From contig QXWX01000199.1 in NCBI GenBank assembly GCA_009911175.1, positions 1 to 5,222 on the forward strand: DNA of 5,222 nt, written 5' to 3'. The stretch comes from Lachnospiraceae bacterium. Its GTDB lineage: Bacteria; Bacillota_A; Clostridia; Lachnospirales; Lachnospiraceae. A model generated the notes under the pieces. That model had not been told where the DNA came from. It saw only the letters and a program-made list of their open reading frames with translations, and did no database searches. Below, one piece after another: positions 1 to 4,290 of this stretch (the first letter of the stretch is position 1; each line of letters begins with the position of its first letter). The position numbers and the translations under genes were made by a program.

Positions 1-75
1 CCGCTGTATACCGAACGGTACGTACAGTGGTGTGGGAGGTCGGCTGCTCAACTAATGGGTAGCCTCCTACCCGAT
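1..75 (+). ncRNA. Group II intron 3' end (domains V and VI), partial
   Basis: Seen: bases 1-30 fold as a group II domain V. The lower helix pairs 1-8 with 23-30 and includes a G3-U28 wobble inside a CGC triad (2-4). There is a two-base CG bulge at 21-22, an upper helix 9-12 with 17-20, and a GAAC loop. Bases 34-72 fold as domain VI: GGG 34-36 pairs with CCC 70-72, AGG 37-39 with 66-68, and GGCU 42-45 with AGCC 61-64. A69 is left as the single bulged base expected for the branch-point adenosine. The intron should end near the AU at 74-75. Known: these two domains supply the catalytic core and the lariat branch point. The first base or bases of domain V, the maturase/reverse transcriptase gene and domains I-IV would lie left of the window. 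The bulged A and G-U wobble make a chance fold unlikely. The exact 3' splice site is inferred. Confidence 0.88.
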
Positions 76-204
76 AATATGGGCTTTAGCCTGAGTCCAG
101 CCACTATTACAAAAGAAAGGAAAAGTGATTTTATGGCAAACAAAGCCAGTGACATTTCCGATCGAAAACAGGGTGTAAAAGAGGGATTGAAACCGTATAG
201 CTGA
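76..204 (+). other. Open tail after the intron: possible 3' exon coding end or 23-residue small ORF
   Basis: Directly after the predicted intron end, one frame stays open for 42 codons to a TGA at 202-204. It contains ATG codons at 79 and 133. The ATG at 133 has a purine-rich GAAAGGA (115-121) 11 nt upstream and would give the 23-residue peptide MANKASDISDRKQGVKEGLK followed by PYS. Two readings are possible. It may be the C-terminal end of a gene interrupted by the intron, whose 5' part lies outside the window. Or it may be a short independent ORF. The residues are charged and polar with no membrane segment, and I do not recognise a family. The composition is compatible with coding, but the length is too short to be sure. 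Confidence 0.3.
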
Positions 205-334
205 AAAAAATATCTGTGGCCATCCGGCCTTTCACAAGATATAAATTGTAGATTTTTGGGCAGTATAATTTCTGTGGTATTCTGTTACGAATGATTTTTC
301 AAGAGTATTCTGCGAAAAAGCGGAGGTGAGGAAG

Positions 335-679
335 GTGAAGGATGGATTCGCATTTGAGACATTTGTGGATCTCTACGGAGATATTTTTGCGGAGTATCTG
401 AGTGTAGTCACTGCAAAGTTGCCCGGAGAAAATGAAGTCTACCGCTCTGTCCGGGACGAGATCGAAACGCTGTATGAAGCATATCCCAAGGTCCTGGAGA
501 TATTTGACGCTGAGAAAACGTCAGACTTGAATGAGCAGGAATGCACGGCGCTGATCAAGGTACTGGAGCTGAAAAGCAGGCTTACAGATATGGAAATGGA
601 GTCAATCTATTTCAGGGGATGTTGTGACGGGATCGGATATCTGAAAAAGGCAGGGATCCTTGGAAGGGATGCTGTGTAG
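335..679 (+). CDS. Small helical protein of unknown function
   Basis: This 114-residue protein is acidic and predicted mostly helical, with no signal peptide or membrane segment. I chose the GTG at 335 because GGAGG (322-326) sits 8 nt upstream; the GTG at 326 overlaps that ribosome binding site and is less likely. The N-terminal half carries the aromatic and acidic pattern FVDLYGDIFAEYL. The C-terminus (MESIYFRGCCDGIGYLKKAG) resembles the short Y-x-x-G-x-x-D-x-x-x-L-L-K-x-x-G-I-L endings seen in small accessory proteins of Clostridia; that is a recollection, not a database match. No function can be assigned. A TATAAT at 264-269 is a possible -10, but I find no well-spaced -35. It lies between an intron tail and an inverted-repeat region, so it may belong to an accessory element. 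Confidence 0.72.
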   Translation: MKDGFAFETFVDLYGDIFAEYLSVVTAKLPGENEVYRSVRDEIETLYEAYPKVLEIFDAEKTSDLNEQECTALIKVLELKSRLTDMEMESIYFRGCCDGIGYLKKAGILGRDAV

Positions 680-681
680 GA

Positions 682-701
682 GAGCGGTACGGCGTCCGCT
701 C
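682..701 (+). other. Hairpin just after the small ORF
   Basis: GAGCGG (682-687) and CCGCTC (696-701) form a perfect 6-bp GC-rich stem with an 8-base loop, starting 3 bases after the stop codon at 677-679. No run of T follows, so it is not a standard Rho-independent terminator. It could slow or protect the transcript 3' end. Confidence 0.35.
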
Positions 702-756
702 CAGGGATCCACGCTGCGCCGGCTGGAACTTTTAACGACGTAAATGCAACATTGTA

Positions 757-881
757 CTAGTACAGCATTGCGTAATTAACGGTGAATTCTGCGCCTGCTA
801 TTTCTGCCAGTTCTGCGTTGTCGTCAATCAACGATGCCACCGCATCGCCTCTTTCCTCCGCCTTGTCCTGACAAAAATATC
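757..881 (-). pseudogene. Possible coding remnant: 3' end of an unrecognised gene
   Basis: Inside the inverted-repeat segment, the minus strand is open for about 40 codons after a TGA near 882-884 and ends at a TAG (757-759). It reads KAEERGDAVASLIDDNAEL and then a tail ending NYAMLY. The GC-rich third positions and alternating hydrophobic and acidic residues look like real protein. There is no start codon with a ribosome binding site, so it would be a decayed 3' fragment. I do not recognise the parent protein. It could also be chance openness inside a MITE. Confidence 0.3.
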
Positions 882-884
882 AGG
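867..884. other. Small hairpin inside the inverted-repeat segment
   Basis: CCTGACA (867-873) and TATCAGG (878-884) pair as a 7-bp stem (one wobble) around a 4-base AAAA loop. Such internal hairpins occur in miniature elements. Here it also coincides with the point where the minus-strand reading frame closes. Confidence 0.3.
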
Positions 885-926
885 CACATTATTCACCATT
901 ATATACGCAATGCTGTACTAGGCAAT

Positions 927-1355
927 TCAAAAGCCCTTTTTCTGACCGGATGGAGTACTGGCCCGATCAACCGGAGGCTGCCATCTCCTACCATTTTTAT
1001 CAAACTTCTTTTTCAGAGCGATTTCCGTAGGAATGATAGAACCGGCCAAAATAATCATTTGAACGGCGCACAGGATGAGTCCGGCATTTCCTATGGTATC
1101 CTTGTCCTGCCCTATCACATGGCACATGATAATCACGGATATCGGCAATAATAGGATTCCGCAGAGATACCAGATCCTTCCGCAATACCTGTGGGCAAAT
1201 TCCCAGGTTGTTCTGTTTTTCATGGACATGGATGTCCGATATCCGGTTACGCTGTTGATTTTTTCCGGCGGTTTTTTCATATAAGATCTTCCAATTCCGA
1301 TCATAGTAAATGGAATCAATAATTCCATGATCAGCAAAAATATCCAAAATCCCAT
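927..1355 (-). CDS. SdpI/YfhL-family integral membrane protein
   Basis: This 142-residue membrane protein starts at the ATG 1353-1355, preceded by AAAGGAGGG about 3 nt away; the longer frame upstream has no such site. Helices lie at about residues 2-22, 61-80 and 88-108. Between the first two sits the SdpI-family signature: N34, GYRT 38-41, SMKN 44-47 and TWEFAHRYCG 50-59. PTE-x-AL (109-114) and KKFDKNG (116-122) follow the last helix. Bacillus SdpI gives immunity to the SdpC toxin and signals to the repressor SdpR, but many family members have no such partner, and none is visible here. This is the short form, about one SdpI domain. Residues 126-142 are a polar tail without family character, ending 5 bases from an inverted repeat, so the original C-terminus may have been replaced. 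No convincing promoter was found upstream. Toxin-immunity or stress roles are possible but unproven. Confidence 0.82.
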   Translation of the reverse strand: MGFWIFLLIMELLIPFTMIGIGRSYMKKPPEKINSVTGYRTSMSMKNRTTWEFAHRYCGRIWYLCGILLLPISVIIMCHVIGQDKDTIGNAGLILCAVQMIILAGSIIPTEIALKKKFDKNGRRWQPPVDRASTPSGQKKGF

Positions 1356-1571
1356 AATGCCCTCCTTTACTTTCCATCCTATCACACGGTTTCGGATAAT
1401 TCTACATAGAGAACCTGAAATACGGGGATCATAACCTATATTACATAAGTTTTACACAATGAATTTGTCTCGTTCCAGTCTGGATTTTGGCAGGAAACAT
1501 ATTACCAAGCTGCATGCCTTGTAATAATATCAATCATCTAAGGAACTGTCCCTGCGGCAGATGTTTATAAT

Positions 1572-1603
1572 CCCCCTGCTCCGACTTTGAGCGGGGCAGG
1601 GGG
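1572..1603 (-). terminator. Strong GC hairpin downstream of the GH1 remnant
   Basis: Arms 1572-1583 and 1592-1603 form a 12-bp stem with one wobble and an 8-base loop. It lies about 19 bases beyond the stop codon of the minus-strand GH1 fragment, where its transcription terminator would be expected. On the minus strand the stem is preceded by TTTTTCC and followed only by ATTATAAA, so the U-tract is weak. It is probably the surviving terminator of the lost glucosidase gene. Confidence 0.55.
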
Positions 1604-1621
1604 GGAAAAATAATGGGCCGG

Positions 1622-1828
1622 TTAGATATCCCCGTTCCTCCGGATACATTCCTGATACCAATAATAAGAATCCTTGGGATAGCGCTTCAGATCCTTCTCA
1701 TTTTCATTTGTACGGTTTACATAGACCAGGCCGTAACGCTTTTCCATCCCCTGGCTGCTGGAGATCAGGTCAATAAAGGACCAGGGGTTATAGCTGAGGA
1801 TTTCCACTCCGTCACGGATTGCGGCAGA
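1622..1828 (-). pseudogene. C-terminal remnant of a GH1 6-phospho-beta-glucosidase
   Basis: The minus strand ends at TAA (1622-1624) and encodes about 67 residues matching the end of family 1 glycosidases of the 6-phospho-beta-glucosidase type. It reads AIRDGVEILSYNPWSFIDL, then a stretch ending KRYGLVYVNR, and then YPKDSYYWYQECIRRNG. Family hallmarks are the DGV-x-(L/I)-x-x-Y-x-x-W-x-x-IDL block, KRYG(F/L)(I/V)YV and the KDS-x-x-WY ending. Full-length members have about 470-490 residues, so over 400 residues, including both catalytic glutamates, are missing. Homology stops near 1825-1828, and a TAG closes the frame at 1847-1849. It cannot be an active enzyme. Intact relatives cleave phosphorylated beta-glucosides such as cellobiose-6-P after PTS uptake. 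The break marks a deletion or recombination point. Confidence 0.85.
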
Positions 1829-1833
1829 CCGGG

Positions 1834-1902
1834 ATAGTGCTGGAACCTAAAGCTGCTGTGCAGGCAGAAAAGGAAGTAACGACTTTTAAGAAATATTTTT
1901 AA
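1834..1902 (+). pseudogene. Possible 3' tail of another gene
   Basis: Right next to the GH1 break, the plus strand reads IVLEPKAAVQAEKEVTTFKK and then YF before a TAA at 1900-1902. Its lysine/glutamate-rich, coding-like composition suggests the C-terminus of a truncated gene transcribed toward the tipA-like gene. No start or ribosome binding site is visible and the family is not recognised. If real, this tail travelled with the regulator gene and its promoter, and the join to the GH1 fragment lies at about 1826-1836. Confidence 0.35.
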
Positions 1903-1910
1903 AAATAGGA

Positions 1911-1941
1911 TTGACTCTGACGCTATGTCATAGTATATACT
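1911..1941 (+). promoter_or_regulatory. MerR-type promoter with dyad operator for the tipA-like gene
   Basis: The -35 is TTGACT (1911-1916) and the -10 is TATACT (1936-1941). Their spacer is 19 bp, the over-long spacing typical of promoters activated by MerR proteins through DNA distortion. An interrupted palindrome, ACTCTGAC (1914-1921) and GTCATAGT (1927-1934), fills the spacer and is centred at about 1924, as for MerR operators. An A/T-rich stretch (1884-1908, with the palindrome TATTTTTAAAAATA at 1894-1907) just upstream could act as an UP element. The regulator probably controls its own transcription from here, starting near 1948. Confidence 0.85.
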
Positions 1942-1947
1942 CAAAAT

Positions 1948-1990
1948 TGTTCAGAATAGGATCGCGGCCGCGTCTTTGAAGAACTGAACA
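1948..1990 (+). other. Hairpin at the 5' end of the tipA-like transcript
   Basis: TGTTCAG (1948-1954) pairs with CTGAACA (1984-1990), enclosing the self-complementary CGCGGCCGCG (1963-1972). It sits at the predicted transcript start, in a leader of about 127 nt. It may stabilise the messenger; no known riboswitch or leader peptide is evident. Confidence 0.35.
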
Positions 1991-2074
1991 GATTATGAAT
2001 CAGCCGAATTGCCACGAAGGGATGCCCTTTGGGTAAACCACAGAATAAAGGCAAAAAAAACGGGAGGAAATACG

Positions 2075-2812
2075 ATGCGAACGGTAAATGAAATCAGCAA
2101 ACTTACAGGGATCAGTGTCCGCGCGCTCCATCATTATGACGCGATCGGTTTGTTAAAGCCCACCAGGGTAACGGAGGCAGGCTACCGGCTTTATGACGGC
2201 GCCGCGCTGAAACGCCTGCAGAATATCTTATTTTTCCGTGAATTGCAATTTCCATTAAAGGAAATCAAGGTCATCCTCGACAATCCGGATTTTGATCCGG
2301 GGGAGGCGCTTGCGCAGCAGATCAAATTGCTGGAGCTGCGGCGAAAGCATATTGATGAACTGATTTCATTTGCCCGTGAAGTTCAAAAAGGAGGAACAGA
2401 TATCATGAATTTTGACGCATTTCAAAAGACAGAGTTTGACCGGTATGCAGAGGAGGCCCGGGAGAAATGGGGCACGACGAAGGCATACACGGAGTATGAG
2501 CAAAAGAGAAAAGGAAGGACAGAGGAGGAAATGAAAACAGCTGCGGACAGGATGATGGCTTTGTTTGCCGAACTGGGTTCTCTTCGGGAGCATTCGCCTG
2601 CCGACAGGGAGGTACAGGAAAAAATAGAAGAGCTGCAGGCATGGATCACAGAGAACTATTATCACTGCGCCGATGAGATCCTCAGCGGATTGGGTCAGAT
2701 GTATGCGGGCGATGAACGAATGAAGCACAACATCGACCAGGCGGGCGGAGAAGGGACTGCTGAGTTTGTCAGCCAGGCGGTCGCTGTCTACTGCTCCGGC
2801 AGAAAGAAATAA
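2075..2812 (+). CDS. tipA: MerR-family activator with TipAS antibiotic-recognition domain
   Basis: The protein has 245 residues. I start at ATG 2075 because GGGAGG (2062-2067) lies 7 nt before it; the frame is open further upstream but lacks MerR homology. Residues 1-70 are the MerR winged helix-turn-helix: TVNEISKLTGISVRALHHYD, IGLL, GYRLY and a second helix pair through FPLKEIKVIL. Residues about 75-108 form the dimer coiled coil. From 111 to 245 is a TipAS domain: W132-G, a charged helix, and the ITENYYHCADEILSGLGQMY segment. Cys198 in that segment is where TipA captures thiopeptides such as thiostrepton (family knowledge; alignment by eye). The likely role is to sense thiopeptide-like or other drugs and activate its own promoter and perhaps others. 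A second product may start at 2405. The gene faces an operon running the other way, and both flanks are gene remnants. The symbol reflects family resemblance only. Confidence 0.9.
   Translation: MRTVNEISKLTGISVRALHHYDAIGLLKPTRVTEAGYRLYDGAALKRLQNILFFRELQFPLKEIKVILDNPDFDPGEALAQQIKLLELRRKHIDELISFAREVQKGGTDIMNFDAFQKTEFDRYAEEAREKWGTTKAYTEYEQKRKGRTEEEMKTAADRMMALFAELGSLREHSPADREVQEKIEELQAWITENYYHCADEILSGLGQMYAGDERMKHNIDQAGGEGTAEFVSQAVAVYCSGRKK
2388..2407 (+). promoter_or_regulatory. Internal ribosome binding site and start for a TipAS-like short form
   Basis: AAGGAGG (2388-2394) lies 10 nt before an in-frame ATG at 2405-2407, exactly at the boundary between coiled coil and TipAS domain. Translation from here would give a 135-residue protein made only of the ligand-binding domain. 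Streptomyces lividans tipA makes such a TipAS product (about 144 residues) from an internal start, and it sequesters thiopeptides. The match in position, strength and size suggests the same arrangement here. Confidence 0.7.
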
Positions 2813-2826
2813 AAACTATCCGGGGG

Positions 2827-2951
2827 GTGATCCTTTCCCGCTCCTGCAGGGACAGCCCCTCCCTTGCATAAATCTCACCGAACGCAAATTCCACAATATA
2901 CTTTCCCAGGTCCGGTGAGATCTGCTTCAGGGATTGGATCACCGCTTCCAC
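2827..2951 (-). pseudogene. N-terminal remnant of a carboxymuconolactone decarboxylase-like protein
   Basis: About 40 residues, EAVIQSLKQISPDLGKYIVE then FAFGEIYAREGLSLQERERI, match the first helices of carboxymuconolactone decarboxylase/AhpD-like proteins, which continue in intact members as RELITIA and then the C-x-x-C or histidine-bearing core. Here homology ends at about 2827, 14 bases from the tipA-like stop codon, and the frame runs into unrelated sequence. The start is also damaged: the only candidate is GTG 2949-2951, with no ribosome binding site and a TGA just before it. A neighbouring frame reads DKYE, similar to the usual start of these proteins. The fragment is third in the leftward operon, after the transporter. 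It lacks catalytic residues and is not functional. The original protein (about 110-150 residues) may have been a peroxidase-like or decarboxylase partner of the operon. Confidence 0.75.
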
Positions 2952-2975
2952 TCATATTTATCAAAAAAGGATCAC
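2827..2975. repeat. Perfect 10-bp inverted repeat bracketing the decarboxylase stub
   Basis: GTGATCCTTT (2827-2836) and AAAGGATCAC (2966-2975) are exact reverse complements. The right copy contains the transporter's stop codon (2972-2974). The left copy sits at the point where decarboxylase homology ends. It could be a footprint of a recombination event or coincidence. Confidence 0.35.
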
Positions 2976-4273
2976 TTCGCCTTCTCAAACCTCTTCTTAA
3001 GCACCACAGCACAGACCAGACTGATCAGTGCGACGATCGTAGAATAGATCCCCACATAGATCGTATCTCCGTTTCCATAATTGATCAGCAGAGTACAGAT
3101 CGTCGGCACCATGCCGGCCACCAGAAAGCTGGGGACATGGTACACGAAGGAGATCCCCGAGTAGCGGACCTCGGTCTCAAAATAGGAGGACCAGAGGGAA
3201 CCGATACACGCCCAGATCAGGTTGTAGGCGATGCTCCATCCAAGCACAACCCCAATGATCGTGATCCAGAGGTTGCCGCCGCTGATCTCGATGACCTTCA
3301 GGGTAGGGATGCTCAGGATGGCGGACGAAGCCGCCCCGATGACAAAGGTTTTGGTATTTCCCAGCTTCTGGGCGCACCAGCCGCCGAAGAGCGTAAACGG
3401 GATCTTGAAGATACACGCAATGATTGTAATGACATAGGTCTGGATCAGCGGCATCCCAAGCCATCCTGTACAGTAGGACAGGATCCATACGATAAAAATA
3501 TTGTAAAATGTTCCGTCAACCCATCTGGTACCGCTGCCCAGCAGAAGCGTCGGCCAGTAATTCTTTACCATGGGGATAAAACCTACCTTTGCCTTTTTGC
3601 CTTCCGCCTCCTGCTGCTCCAGCCTTGCCTGAGCCGCCTTAAAATCAGCAGTCTCCATCATATCGCCCTTCAGCCGGACCGCAATGAGCGTCAGCACGAT
3701 AGCCGCCAGGAACGGAACTCTCCATCCCCAGGTAAAGAAGATGCTCTCATCCAGAAAATAGTTCGGCAGCGCGATCAAAATGGATGACAGGCCGAAGCCA
3801 ATGGGAAGTCCGATCTGTGGAATACAGGAAATGAAATTCCGCTTGGATTCGGGCACATTTTCATAGGCCATCAGGATTCCGCCGCCCCAGGTGCCGCCCC
3901 GGCCGAAGCACTGGAACAGCCGCATCGCCTGCAGGATAAATACGACGATGATCCCCGCCGATTCCGCAGGCGGGAGCAGACCGATCACAGAAGTAGAGAT
4001 CCCCATCATCAGCAGCGAAGTATACATGGTAAATTTCCGTCCCTTTTTGTCCCCGATGTGTCCGAAAAATACCGCGCCGAAGGGGCCGGCAATATAGCCG
4101 ATGGCGAACGACATGTAGGACAGGATCAGCGCGGTGACCTCATTGCCGCTGATCGAGAAAAATACTTTGCTGAACACTGTTCCTGCCGCCGTACCATAGA
4201 GCAGGAAGCAATACCATTGCACCGCGCTTTCAAAAAGTGTGATCGCAGCTGTCTTTTTAAAATTTTTATCCAT
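2972..4273 (-). CDS. Major facilitator superfamily transporter, metabolite:H+ symporter (MHS) type
   Basis: This inner-membrane transporter of 433 residues has about 12 predicted helices, the usual size for MHS carriers (relatives of ProP, KgtP and ShiA). The loop 2-3 signature GHIGDKKGRK is at 71-80. FQCFGRGGTWGGGILMA (120-136) corresponds to the helix-4 motif RxxQGxxxGGExxGA. A polar loop rich in A, Q, E and K (about 210-228) separates the two six-helix halves. ATG 4271-4273 follows GGGGGA by about 10 nt. It lies 17 bp after the phosphoesterase stop, so they are co-transcribed. Oddly, residues that are acidic or basic in ProP-like members are changed: Q19 and C22 (usually E and D), G63 before P64 (usually R) and T128 (usually E). 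Uptake of a small organic acid or amine is likely, the substrate unknown, and the coupling mode open. Confidence 0.88.
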   Translation of the reverse strand: MDKNFKKTAAITLFESAVQWYCFLLYGTAAGTVFSKVFFSISGNEVTALILSYMSFAIGYIAGPFGAVFFGHIGDKKGRKFTMYTSLLMMGISTSVIGLLPPAESAGIIVVFILQAMRLFQCFGRGGTWGGGILMAYENVPESKRNFISCIPQIGLPIGFGLSSILIALPNYFLDESIFFTWGWRVPFLAAIVLTLIAVRLKGDMMETADFKAAQARLEQQEAEGKKAKVGFIPMVKNYWPTLLLGSGTRWVDGTFYNIFIVWILSYCTGWLGMPLIQTYVITIIACIFKIPFTLFGGWCAQKLGNTKTFVIGAASSAILSIPTLKVIEISGGNLWITIIGVVLGWSIAYNLIWACIGSLWSSYFETEVRYSGISFVYHVPSFLVAGMVPTICTLLINYGNGDTIYVGIYSTIVALISLVCAVVLKKRFEKAK

Positions 4274-4283
4274 AATTCATTTT

Positions 4284-4290
4284 CCCCCAT
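4284..4290 (-). promoter_or_regulatory. Ribosome binding site of the MFS gene in the intergenic gap
   Basis: The run ATGGGGG in the 17-bp gap serves as a G-rich Shine-Dalgarno about 10 nt before the transporter ATG. No promoter fits in this gap, supporting one transcript with the upstream phosphoesterase. Confidence 0.5.

Larger units (their letters stand above)
757..921. repeat. 165-bp segment bounded by 31-bp imperfect inverted repeats (MITE-like or remnant)
   Basis: The left arm is 757-787 and the right arm 891-921 (reverse complement). Both share CTAGTACAGCATTGCGTA at the outer end and GGTGAAT at the inner end, separated by six bases that differ between arms. The left outer edge lies in a perfect palindrome TGTACTAGTACA (753-764). 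The right arm ends 5 bases before the stop codon of the SdpI-family gene. I see no clear target-site duplication at the edges. Size and arm length suit a miniature inverted-repeat element. However, both arms also read, pointing outward, as the same short protein end YAMLY followed by TAG, so they may instead be tails of two related genes in opposite orientation. Confidence 0.55.

Noticed and set aside
241..269. Promoter for the small ORF (TTGTAG with TATAAT)
   Set aside because: The spacing is only 12 bp, too short for a sigma-A promoter; only the -10-like box is noted.
277..312. Direct repeat GTATTCTG (277-284 and 305-312)
   Set aside because: An eight-base repeat in AT-rich sequence is easily due to chance, and no operator or array pattern accompanies it.
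834..1151. Plus-strand ORF of 105 codons
   Set aside because: It overlaps the SdpI-family gene on the other strand and part of the inverted repeat, has no ribosome binding site, and its protein is rich in P, H and N with no family look. It is a shadow frame.
1428..1459. Promoter for the SdpI-family gene (TTGTGT with TATGAT, minus strand)
   Set aside because: The 20-bp spacer and mediocre boxes do not support a confident call.
1613..1837. Plus-strand ORF of 74 codons with a hydrophobic stretch
   Set aside because: It is the complement of the GH1 remnant. The hydrophobic stretch comes from antisense reading of charged codons.
2366..2728. Minus-strand ORFs inside the regulator gene
   Set aside because: They are antisense to the clearly coding TipAS domain, with cysteine-, proline- and serine-rich translations and no start signal.
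2864..3787. Plus-strand ORF of 307 codons
   Set aside because: It runs antisense through the transporter gene. The protein is full of D, H, R, P and Q, as expected from the complement of a membrane-protein gene, and matches nothing I know.
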